Made by a program: the position numbers and the translations under genes. Under the pieces are notes generated by a model. That model searched no databases, was not told the origin of the DNA, and saw only the letters and a program-made list of their open reading frames with translations. A stretch of DNA of 64,000 bases from Circinella minor (Eukaryota > Mucoromycota > Mucoromycetes > Mucorales > Lichtheimiaceae). The DNA is taken from contig JAEPRB010000037.1 of assembly GCA_016758965.1 (NCBI GenBank), positions 171,184 to 235,183 on the forward strand, read 5' to 3'. Shown one piece after another: positions 38,286 to 54,301 of this stretch (the first letter of the stretch is position 1; the number at the start of each line of letters is the position of its first letter).

Positions 38286-38545
38286 AATCATTTACTGGTA
38301 TCATGGAATTCAGAATGTAAAAATACCGGAGATTCTCGGGATCTACCCCTGAAAGACCTCAGAAAGATCTTCTTGAAAGCAAACCTTAAGATGAAACACC
38401 TTAAGATACATTCTTTAGAAATAACCTATCATAATAGACGAGTCATATAAATAAACCCACGCGTACTTAGAATAGTAATCTTTATCTTATTTTTTTTAAG
38501 AATATACACTGTTTCAAAGGATTCATCGTTTTTGATTTATTTTTG
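38286..38545 (+). mobile_element. 5'-truncated LINE copy A inside the Fanzor
   Basis: From about 38286 the sequence (AATCATTTACTGGTATCATGG...) aligns by eye with 40244-40510: shared blocks include AAAATACCGGAGATTCT, CCTTAAGAT, CATATAAATA and TAATCTTTATCTTATTTTT. In the other copy the first few bases are the last codons of a LINE ORF, so this copy is a 5'-truncated LINE insertion containing essentially the 3' UTR. It breaks a Fanzor exon after the residues ACLNYVG. Confidence 0.65.
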
Positions 38546-39675
38546 GTTCTGAATCCCCACCAGCAAAACACATTAATAGGTTTCTACAGGTATGTATATT
38601 TTGCTTTTAATTTCGATTCTGTTGTTGATCTGGCCATCATTTTTATTCATTTATTTTTGTATATTTTTATATATAGTGAAATGCTATTTCGACACAATGA
38701 ACTCGGCCAGGATGCTCAAAATAACAATATCAACCTCGACACCCTTACTCAACAACATCTCATTCAACACAACAACTTGGTGCCAGTTTTGTTAAAATTA
38801 TCGCACTGGTTGCTTGTACAAGTCCACGATAGACAAGATATTAGAAAATGGTCACTGCTGCCAATTGCGAACCATCAGATTTGTATGTCTAGGAAATAGA
38901 AAGTTATTGTTTTTACTTTTTTTTTAAAAAAAAAAGCTAAAATTTCTTTCGTTTTTTTTGTAGGCCATGCACACTACGATAGTGTTTCTTTGTTTCACTT
39001 GCTTGTAGAAGCAAATCAAATGGAACACAATGTCCCAAATATGATGCATACGCATGATGGAGTCGTAAGTTGATCAAGTGATTCTTATTGTTACTACGAT
39101 GTCCGTAGTAGTATGACTATGTTAAATTGAAATTTATTATACTTATATATATGTACCTTCTTATACATAGAATACCATCACTATCCAGCCTTTTCTTCAG
39201 ACCATTTATTATCCTTCACGTACAAAAGAAGTATTTTGGCGACAATTGTTCAATTTGAGCTGTTTGGGTAATAATCAACGGTTTTTTACTGATTCCCGTG
39301 AGTATTTCTTTTAATATTAAAGTAATTGAATGATATGATTTGAAACATTGGTTATTAACATATAAAAAAAATTAGATGAACAAATGCAGCGTAAACCCTT
39401 TGTTTGTTTTGACTACAATATCACAACTGACGGTGTTAGCGCTTCATTGGGATACGTCACTAGGAGAACCGGTACATAGATAAACTATTTTGTATTTTAA
39501 TTTATGTTATACTTGTGACTAATTGATCCTTTTCGATTTATAGAACAATACCCGCAAACAACTCAAGATTTTCGCACAATGCCAAATGGATTGAATGTAC
39601 TAGGAACACAAAATGGAAAAGGCATAAATCATTTACTGTAAATAAATTCCACCGACTTGGATGGATCACTAATCA

Positions 39676-39982
39676 TGTAATGGTGTAAGACCATTACGAC
39701 GATATATTCAACCATGAGGTTGTTGATCTACATGCTTATCCGCGGAATACTAAGGATAGATGATAGCATAGTTGAGCGCATGGTTGGATATAGAAATATT
39801 AGGATAGATATTCTATGTAGAAATGTTGATCATTGATATTAGATATATATTAGTTAGACGTAATTAGTCCCTGATATTTTGACGTATATAAATAAAGGGT
39901 TTCCTGACAACTAGGAAACAGTAATCGTTTTTATTCATATATATTTTCGAGCCCTTCTTATTCTACCTATTTCTTTATAACA
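39676..39982 (+). mobile_element. LTR-like sequence (possible solo LTR), 307 bp
   Basis: Starts TGTAATGGTGTAAGACC and ends TTTCTTTATAACA, that is TGT...ACA. It opens with a hairpin (GTAATGGT/ACCATTAC) and has a TATA-like GTATATAAATAAAGGG about two thirds in. These are features of an LTR. I see no target-site duplication (AATCA before, CGCTT after), no second copy in the window and no clear primer binding site, so the call is tentative. Confidence 0.45.
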
Positions 39983-40028
39983 CGCTTCTCCAAACTGACC
40001 GATCGAACCCGATTGTAAGTATACAATA

Positions 40029-40510
40029 ACTGGTCATGCGCTACGTATTACAAATCATCAGCAACAACCTTGTCCTAATTGTCATCAAATAACTCGGCTA
40101 TCCAAACAACACTTACTTTCCTGCCATCGGGTGCATGCATTTTTATCAATTTCCAATAACATCACCGACCCTATTTCTTTTGTTCTCAATCGACTCCCCA
40201 AAGCACCTCCAACATCACACCAAAAACGTGTCTACGTATTGGAAAATCATTGTAGTGTCATGGAATTAAGAATATAAAAATACCGGAGATTCTAAGGGTC
40301 TACTCTTGATAAAGCTAAAAAGGAACTTTCTAAGAACAAGGTTATCATACCTTAAGATAACATTCTTTAAGATACATTCTTCAGATGACATACCATCATA
40401 ATAAACAATTCATATAAATAGATCAACTAGTACATAGAATAATAATCTTTATCTTATTTTTAAGAATAAACACTGTTTCGGAGGACTCGTCGTTTTATTT
40501 ACTTTTTTTA
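40029..40510 (+). mobile_element. 3' end of a LINE (ORF2 C-terminus plus 3' UTR), copy B
   Basis: The frame 40029-40277 is open for 82 codons: TGHALRITNHQQQPCPNCHQ, ITRLSKQHLLSCHRVHAFLS, then ITDPISFVLNRLPKAPP and a TAA stop at 40275-40277. The Cys/His cluster and the following DP-S-LN-LP pattern are typical of the C-terminus of reverse-transcriptase ORFs of fungal LINEs. The 3' UTR that follows (to about 40510) is shared with 38286-38545. Only the 3' end is present; the reverse transcriptase is missing. Confidence 0.65.
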
Positions 40511-41040
40511 TCATCGAATTAAATTATTATTATATCGTACACATCCATCATCTGGCCGAAACTCTGCTTCATTCTACACTTACGTACTACATCGTACTTG
40601 CAGACCCGAACAGTATACTTCACCATCACCACCAATAAATAAATTTGGCTAGTTTTTGGTTCAATGGATAGAACCACCAACCACATCATCTGCACCACCT
40701 TTAACTTTATAAAAAAAAAACCCAAGTGCTTCATTTTCTCTTACCATGTTTCCACTCCACCTAGTTTAGAAGTTTCTTCCTCCCACTTTATTTTATTTTA
40801 GTTTTCCCTATTTTCTTTCTTTTTATAATTTTGTATCCCATATGTACCTTCGCTCCACCCCCCACATTTTCCCTGCTGCCTAGCAGGTTTTTCAGTACCC
40901 CTCTTTGTCAGCTGACGAGAGCAATAAGCTGAAACCAGCGTGTGTTCAATTAATTTTGTCATTAATAAAACAAATAATTTCAACGTAAATAAATTTTCTT
41001 ATTTTTTCGCTGAATATTGCCAGCGGTTTTTTTTCTCAAG
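40511..41040. other. unassigned DNA within the Fanzor interruption
   Basis: Sits between the LINE 3' end and the resumption of the Fanzor frame at about 41041. Its + strand has Pro/Ser-rich broken coding-like text (for example near 40545-40640 and 40905-40980) that I cannot assign. Probably more retroelement debris. Confidence 0.4.
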
Positions 41041-42695
41041 AAGAGGGAAATTAAATTAATAGAGATTGATCCAGGTACACTATTTATCAATATATATAAA
41101 GTTTTGAGTAATCAAAACGTGGCTAAACTGATTTATTTCAAACTTAAATTATTGTAGGCATCCGTGTCATGTTTACTGCTGTAGGAAACTACAATACGTA
41201 ACCATCAGGAAGATCTGGGAAATAAAATCTGGCGGACACACAACATCAACGGTCTGAATATCAGTAAGTAATAATACTTTTTTGTTACTATGGTATACAA
41301 ATTACGTAACAAACAATCAATTGATAATTTATATTTTATTTGGACTACGTTCAGGTTTTAGACGTGCTGCAAACCAAGAATTGATTGAACGTAACAATGT
41401 AAATATTCAATCTAGCTATGATGTCCTTACACAGAACGCTCCCACTGTTCCGAGTTCCCAAGGTTATTTCAATTATATTGGTGCCCTTGGAAGCGTGCAT
41501 AGAAAGTAAGTTATTACGCGGTTAATATAAAAATAATATGGGAGTAAGAGCTTTGTCTTTTATAAATACATCTAACATGATTATCTCCAAGTATCCACAC
41601 TTTCAATATTGGTTTTAGACATAGAGAACGCAGAGAACGAAATGCTGCAAATCGTAAGTGTGCACTTGACGTTTTGGCAAATTACGTTGCTGGTGGAATA
41701 ATAAAGGTTATTTACAACAAATTTCAATTATATTATATATATTTCACTAATGCATGCTCATTACTTTGTATTTTTACGCTGACATCCAGTCAAGCTTAAG
41801 AAAATCCAAAGCAGAACGTAAAGCAGAAAGACGTCTTCAAGTGCGCACTATACGTGAAAGTTTAAACCAATTACAAGGGGCTCATATGGTGATGCTGACC
41901 TTCGAGGTACAATGAAGGGGAATGCTCCTTTACCAACAAAGGTGTGTAATACATGATTAAGAACGAGAAAATGAGTATATTAGATACTTATTCTTATTGC
42001 CAAATTTTCTAAGCATTTGTACATTCAAAAGGGATCTTGCTCAACGTGCTCCGGTAATATGTGTGGATGAGTACAACACAAGCAAAATACGCTCATGTTG
42101 CCATCAACGCCTGTTCAATATAAGAAGAAATGATATGTCGATTTGTAACCATCCGTGAGTTTTTTGATAATTTTTCTATATACATCAATTCATTATTATT
42201 AAAATATAAATTGCAACTGTCATATAACCCATGATCGTTGAGTAAGAGAATTCTGATGGACACCCTCGGCATGGCAGACGCCGCTACTGCAATTTACCAG
42301 ATGGAACGGAGAATTAGAACATCTCAGTGTGAAGCAAGAGTACAATTAGGTAAGTTTCATATACAATCCAAATAATAAAGTAAGTTATTAATGTCGTTTT
42401 CAAAATTGACACTGGTGATGAAGACTATCGCCGTTTGATCTATCCTATAAAGATTTGCTAAATTTGTTTGTCGGTTAGAAATACTCCTGCTTTGGTGTAT
42501 ACGTCTTTCTTTAATGATCATACTTTATTTATTTTTCAATGCAGTAATATACCATTTTCTCTCTATTTTTTTTTTCTAAAGCACTTGGATCGTGATGTTA
42601 ATGCTGCCTGTAATATGCGCCAAATTCTCCTAAATTATTTAAATACTTTACCAAGACCTCCAGCTTTAGATAGAGGACACCTTGTTGTCCAATAG

Positions 42696-43276
42696 CCAGT
42701 CAAACACTCGTAATGCGCCCTTTGTTAACCATGGCGATACGTTATTTTTTATATATGTGAGAACGATTTAGCTATCATCCCATATTATATGAATTGGTGA
42801 CGTCATTATTGGTGATAAATATAGAGAGCCATAAGATCAAGAAAAGAAAAAAAAACGCGGGCTTATAGAGAGTATAGTGATTTTCCCTTTGGTTCTTTCT
42901 TTTTCCCTTTCTTTTTTTTTCCCTTTCTCCTGCAACAGAAAAAAAAACCGACTTTGTCTTAAAATACTTTTTATAAACAGTAAGAAAAAGGTGTGTGTAT
43001 GTTCTGTCTACCCAAAAAAATAAATTATCTTTTTTTGTACCTTTATTTTATTCCCAACCTTGTTATTATATCAATCAATACCTTATTCTTTTTTATTGTC
43101 CCTTTTTTTTTTCAATATCTTTGTCCGAACCAACACGCCTTTTTTTTTTCACTTTAGAGTCTCTCCGCCTCTTTATTTTATTTTATTTGACACCAAAAAA
43201 AAAACTTTTGCATAATTAACTCATCCAATACTTACTTTTTACATGTATTTTTCATAGTTTTATTTTTTTTACTTTC

Positions 43277-43357
<81 letters not shown>

Positions 43358-43523
43358 TTAAATTTATTATTTTTTTATTTTTTTTTTTTTTTTTTTTTTT
43401 TTTGTTTTACTGATTTGAAAAAAAAAAAAAAGAAAAAAGAAAAACACCTTACCATTAGAAAGATATAAAAGACAAAACAGGAGAAAACAAAACAAAAAAC
43501 GACAAAAGTTCTATTTGGGGGTT
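42696..43523. other. 5' region of the SNF2 gene, pyrimidine-rich, long poly-T
   Basis: After the Fanzor stop there is no further coding signal. From about 42890 the + strand is T/C-rich, ending in very long T tracts (43280-43352, about 73 T, and 43378-43403). It probably contains the promoter and leader of the SNF2 gene. I cannot define transposon ends in this stretch. Confidence 0.5.
43280..43403 (+). repeat. very long poly-T tracts
   Basis: Positions 43280-43352 are about 73 consecutive T, then a 25-nt AT-rich break, then about 26 T to 43403. The length may be approximate because sequencing of such runs is unreliable. They end about 120 nt before the SNF2 start codon. Confidence 0.85.
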
Positions 43524-49511
<5,988 letters not shown>

Positions 49512-49878
49512 ATGAGGAACAAGTTTTAATTATATGGAGAAAGAGACTGGAAAAAACATCTACATTTTGATGTAAATACCCCCCCTTTTCTATTTTCTTT
49601 CTTGCTCCAAATGGAACTATATTATGTGATGCATTTTCCAATTCTCTCTTACTTTCTCTTCCTTCTTTCTTCATTTGTCTTTTTTTTATTTTTAATTTTT
49701 TTACTTGTTTCTTTTACAATTTCCTTTTTTCTTTCTTTTCTTTTCTATAATCATAAACACAACACATTATATCAAAATATATACATAAATACAAATACAG
49801 ATAGTTTTAACACACAAAAAAAAAAAGAGAACGTCGAATTTATGATGAGATGGGGTATAAACATTAAGATATCGTCCC

Positions 49879-50450
49879 TTATAAACAAAGTTCAAGTTCA
49901 TTATTTAAAGAGTCAATCAAAGCATCTAATTCTTCATAACTTGTATCATGCAATTGTTGAATTGCTGGTGGAAATTTTTTATTATACATAGGGGGCCTTT
50001 TTGTTTTATTATAAAAAAATAATCAGTTCCTTTTCTTTTCTTTCTTGCCTTTCGTGATAATAAATATATATATATATAGATGTGCGTCTTACCGAATATT
50101 ATATTGTGCACGATATCGATCTAATTTACATATATTACGTACAATATCATGTTCTAAACCGTGTCGTTTTGCTGCCGTATTTAAAAATTCAATTGTATTC
50201 TTAACTAAAAAAAAAAGAACATTTTTTAAAAAGTTTTTCAATATAAAGAAAGAAAATGGAAGCCCATTGTCACAACGTCCAAGTAATTTTAATTTTTACT
50301 TTTTGTCTCATGAATAGGAATAGTAGCTTTTTCAAAATTATGTCGTATACGTTGATGAATTTGAAATTTGGAATAAGGTTCATATTTTACAGCAGCATAA
50401 CCTGCTTTTAATAATGCGCGATATTCATGTTTTAATTTTGTAGCATTCAT
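49879..50450 (-). CDS. LYR-motif mitochondrial protein, DUF1763-like
   Basis: Exons 50450-50300, 50204-50093 and 49996-49879 give 126 residues. The start MNATKLKHEYRALLKAGYAA contains a LYR-like Tyr-Arg-x-Leu-Leu element, followed by FQIHQRIRHNFEK (the downstream basic/Phe helix of LYR proteins). The second exon reads NTIEFLNTAAKRHGLEHDIV. The C-terminus RPPMYNKKFPPAIQQLHDTS and ELDALIDSLNNELELCL matches the 'PP.Y...LD..I..LN..L.LCL' ending that I associate with the fungal DUF1763 family. LYR proteins bind the mitochondrial acyl carrier protein and serve respiratory-complex or mitoribosome assembly. Which complex is unknown. The three-exon model was built from phase and splice sites. Confidence 0.75.
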
Positions 50451-50731
50451 TTTAAATAAATGAGAAATATAGGTATAGAAAAAAAAAAAAAAGAAGTGTG
50501 GCGGAAGGTGTGTGTTTTTTTTTACTACGCCTCCCCAAAAGCCACTATAGTATATTTTGCATGAATTTTTTTTTTGTACATGAATTTTATTACTTGAAAG
50601 TTGGATGGCTGTTTGTAAAATAGCAAACTTTACCAAAGAAAATTACAACATGCTTAAAATATACATAATATAATTTATAAATAATATATAAATATACAAT
50701 TTTTTTTTCTTTTTACTCGATTCTTTTTCTT

Positions 50732-53347
50732 TTATCCCCATCGATCACCTGCAGCTGCAACAAGTCGATTAAAACAATCATCTCGTTTAATTACATTGTC
50801 AAAATGAAGTTGCTATATATAATATAATATTTTAAAGTTTCCATGAGTTTTCATTGTAATTAACATATTAAAATGAGAGAAAGTATATATTTCTTACCTC
50901 GCCATCCACAGTAGTAATATCAAGACCATTTGTATGCCATACAAATATATCAATACTTTTGGATTTTCTTACACTAACAATATCTCTCCAATAATAATAG
51001 ACCAAAATCTTTGCACCTGTAACTCTTGATGTACGGAATTGAAGACCTTGTGTGGTCAATACAATGCGACCTGGAATACTACCCCTATATACACATCCAT
51101 AGGCTATTATTGTTGTGTGAGCCAAAAAAAAAAAAAAACATGAAATAACAACTATTCTCATTAATATACAGAAATTCATAACAACTTACTTTCCAATATT
51201 TCAGATTCACTCTCTGTATCTGTTTTGAGATTTTTTTGACTTCCTTTTCGTTCAAATAAATCACTCATACTACTACTAGGTTTAATTTGTGTACTATGTC
51301 CACTGGCTTCAACACTAGTATTACTATCACTATCTTGATCTTGTGAATTTCTTGTTCTTTCAAATTGTTCATCCAATGCTTGTTTTACTTGACCTGCAGC
51401 TGCACCTGCTACCATAATGGCCAATGTAGCTGCTGTAGATGTAGCTTGTTGATGTTTTCCTCCTTCTTCTTCTTCTTGTTCTTGATTTTCTTCTGAACCA
51501 TTATTATTATTATTACCAGATCGTCTCCATAATCGTTTGGTCTCTTTGACTGATTTTCCACTATTTTGATGATGTTCATCATCTTCTGCTTTACGATGTA
51601 AACGAAGTACTTCCATAGCATATTCAGCATCATTTGGAACACCCCATAATACCCAATCAATAATATTAAATAATCGTCGATGCCGTTTATAATGAGATCG
51701 TAAGGACTGTAAAACAAAAAATTCAATACCGATCCAAAAGAATACTAATTTGGTCATGTAACGTGTTGGAAGGAAAGATAAAGTGACAGCCATTCCAAAT
51801 AAAATCCATAAAAGCATACGGGTCTTTTCAGGACGTTTCCAGGTGAGAAGACTATATATATATATTGACCCAATATTAGAATAAAAAAAAAAAGTATATA
51901 ATAACCCAGAAACTCAGTGTTGTTTTGGTTGGTTTCCTAAGTCACTCTCACAACAACTTACTTTTTTACTCGTTCCAATCGGTCCAATATATCCATAAAC
52001 TAATGAAAAAAAAAACACAAAAACCCACATGACGTCTCAATAACCAATGACAAATAAAAACTCAATCCATGATCATTCATCATTTTTTTTTTTTGCTTAC
52101 CAACAATTGACCTGTTGGACCATATTTACGCATAATATCACTTCTCCATTCATTCATAGACTTTGTTTCCAATGCTGTAAATCCATAATTTAAATCCGTT
52201 GATCCTAAATCACTTTTTAATCGTTTCCAGAATTGTTTTGTATGTTTGTTTCCTTTTTTCTTCTTCTTATCACTATCTTCATCTTCGTTATTTTCATTCT
52301 CTTTGTCATTATCATCATCATTATTATTCTTTTTTTCTTCATCTTCTGCAGCTGTTGCTAACGCTTCCACACCAAATTGAGCTAATAAATCCAAGCGAAT
52401 CGAAAGAATATATCCAATACATGCAGCAAAAAAAAAGGCAACCAGTAAATCATAATACCATAATGTAAGGTATCCCTAATGCATGTTTCAAACATATGTG
52501 CCCCCATTTTTTCGTTAGGTTAGAAAGATTTTAGCCCATCATAATACATTATTATTTAACCTCCATTCATTTATTCCCCCCCACATGGCTTACCAATGCC
52601 AATGACCCCGTTATCCATCGATTTTCCCATCGATAAATTTTACGAACTGCTAATGCTGGTTCTTTTAATGGTGCAGCCATACCATATAATCGATCCACAC
52701 CACTTTTTACTACTTTTAATGAAAAAGGTTCTAATTGTTCATCTACTTGACCACTTGCAAAAGAACTAATAATATATTGTACCCACTTATATATTTTTTG
52801 GTTGCACAAAAGTTTTAGAATTAAAAAAAAATCCCGCATTATTTCACTTTTTTTAAGTTTCTTTTTTCCAGTCAAAAAAAAAAAAAGAAGAAAGAAAAAA
52901 TCTTACTGCTTCAAAATATTCTTTCCAATTCACTTGAACTGATCCATCTTCTTCATTACGTTTTTCATAATTACGTCGAATAGGTCTTGCTAAACCAGCT
53001 ACACTGGCTCTTTTCATTTCACGCACGTGACGTTCTAAATAAGCTGCTGCCATAGCATCCGCACTATTATTATTACTGGCTCGTTTGTTATTAATTTTAA
53101 GATTGTCATTAGGTTTAGTTTCAGGAGTTAGGGTTGACGAAGGAATAGTATCAGTGTCAACGACATTACTAAGTGTACTAGGTGAATGTTGAAAGCTTGA
53201 AAAACGGATCGCAGTAGTATCTGAACTCGATCGTGGACGAGTGTTACGTGGCGGAAGATCGGGGGGTGCCAAGTTGTCACTTGAAAGTGCATTCCGTGGT
53301 GGAAGAGGAGGTGCTGGTGGTCCAACGTTATTATTGTTGTTATTCAT
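50732..53347 (-). CDS. GRAM-domain membrane protein, GRAMD4-like
   Basis: Exons 53347-52907, 52785-52594, 52475-52101, 51999-51962, 51851-51190, 51103-50898 and 50812-50732 give 664 residues. The N-terminus is Pro-rich (GPPAPPLPPRNALSSDNLAP, SH3-ligand-like). A helical region with WENRWITGSLAL leads to one hydrophobic segment (GYLTLWYYDLLVAFFFAACI), an acidic low-complexity loop, and a hairpin of two hydrophobic segments after KRPEKTR (MLLWILFGMAVTLSFLPTRY; LVFFWIGIEFFVLQSLRS). The C-terminal 100 residues are a GRAM domain: PGRIVLTTQGLQFRTS, YYYWRDIVSVRKSKSIDIFV, DGEQLHFDNVIKRDDCFNRL. The order matches GRAMD4, a mitochondria/ER-associated protein in animals. Intron 1 uses the acceptor at 52786; the nearer AG at 52766 would break the frame. 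Confidence 0.8.
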
Positions 53348-53584
53348 ATAAAAGTATTATTATTGTTATTATTATTATGGGGGTTATAAATTATATTGTG
53401 TATATGAGAAAGGTGAGAAAATAAATACAGGATAAAAGGAATAAAAAAAAATATAGAGAAGAGGAGAAAGAAGAGAGCGGGATAACCTAATTAAGTATAT
53501 TTAATACATAAAGGCTAGGCTATATAGATTAAGTAGATCGACACAGTGCTAAATATTATAAAAACTTTTTGAGAATGGATCAAC

Positions 53585-54301
53585 TTATATCCATGCCTCA
53601 TTAATTTTTTGTAATCGAGCTTGCATTTTCTTTTCTTTTTCTTCTTGTTCTTTTTTATATGCTTCATTTTCTTCTTCTGGCCATGGTAATAACATGACTC
53701 GACCTTTATTTTCATTATTATTATTCATCTTTTCCATATAATGCCGATATTCTTCAGAAGGCGGATATTGAAACACTTGAGGAGGACTATTTGAAAAATG
53801 AACTGTTGTTTGTGGACGTGGAGGTGGTGCCATGGTAGCATCTGTCGCATCAAAAAAAGGTGTTCCTCTTGGAGGATTTACGTCATTAGGAACGCTACTT
53901 GGATGATGAATTAAAATACTTTCTAATGGATGATTTGTTGTCTCATTATCATTAGGTGATGAAGCAATACATTTTATGAATTGTTGATCGTCATCATCGT
54001 TACTCATGTCTTCGTCACTATAATTACTTTCTCTTTCTAGTCCTGATGCTCCTGATGAAACTATATTTCCTTCTTTGCCATTGCTTTGTTGTGATATTTG
54101 ATGAACATGTTGTTGTAATAATTCAAAACTACTGGGTGATTGTTTCTCTTTATTGACGGATTGTCGCGGCCATAAAGGTGAAGGAACTTGAATAGGTTTG
54201 GATCGTGGTATGGGTTGAGCGAAAATAGTCTCATCTTCATGTTGTTGTTCTTGATGGGGTATATTTTCATTTGTTGATATACGTCCTGATAAGGGTGTCA
54301 T
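53585..54301 (-). CDS. orphan disordered protein, 238 residues, single exon
   Basis: An uninterrupted ORF from ATG 54301 to a stop at 53585-53587, with codon use like the neighbouring genes. Rich in Pro, Ser, Gln, Asn and Asp. An acidic block (SNYSDEDMSNDDDDQQF) sits mid-way, a Pro-rich block (MAPPPRPQTTVHF) follows, and the C-terminus is a charged helix (ENEAYKKEQEEKEKKMQARL) ending INEAWI. No known domain, signal peptide or TM. The C-terminal helix could be a coiled coil. No function can be assigned. Confidence 0.65.
   Translation of the reverse strand: MTPLSGRISTNENIPHQEQQHEDETIFAQPIPRSKPIQVPSPLWPRQSVNKEKQSPSSFELLQQHVHQISQQSNGKEGNIVSSGASGLERESNYSDEDMSNDDDDQQFIKCIASSPNDNETTNHPLESILIHHPSSVPNDVNPPRGTPFFDATDATMAPPPRPQTTVHFSNSPPQVFQYPPSEEYRHYMEKMNNNNENKGRVMLLPWPEEENEAYKKEQEEKEKKMQARLQKINEAWI

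Larger units (their letters stand above)
37807..42695 (+). pseudogene. Fanzor (eukaryotic TnpB-like RNA-guided nuclease) pseudogene
   Basis: Many short exons on the + strand carry the Fanzor/TnpB layout. N-terminal helical part: 37808-37951 (DVLSLADLHVHMLLENPVAY), 37955-37988, 38067-38148, 38236 to about 38290, 38677-38882, 38964-39064, 39171-39297. Then 39376-39471 carries FDYNITTDGVSASLGYVTRR (the TDG.S.S strand), with its tail at 39544-39638. RuvC-I: IDPG (41065-41074) joined to IRVMFTAVG (41158-41186). Linker exons 41351-41510 and about 41592-41706. RuvC-II region: YGDADLRGTMKGNAPLPTK (41885-41941). Zinc ribbon: VICVDEYNTSK (42054-42086) then RSCCHQRLFN. RuvC-III: LDRDVNAACNM (42585-42617), stop TAG 42693-42695. 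Damage: frameshift and stop near 37940-37954, stops at 39639, 41199 and 41223, a frame change just before YGDAD, Arg for the first zinc Cys, and two retroelement insertions. Confidence 0.85.

Noticed and set aside
39985..40050. tRNA-like box B (GGGTTCGATCGG on the minus strand)
   Set aside because: The T-stem does not pair correctly and no acceptor stem or anticodon arm can be folded; treated as part of a repeat.
52199..52468. + strand ORF rich in His and Tyr
   Set aside because: Antisense to the acidic loop and hydrophobic exon of the GRAM-domain protein.
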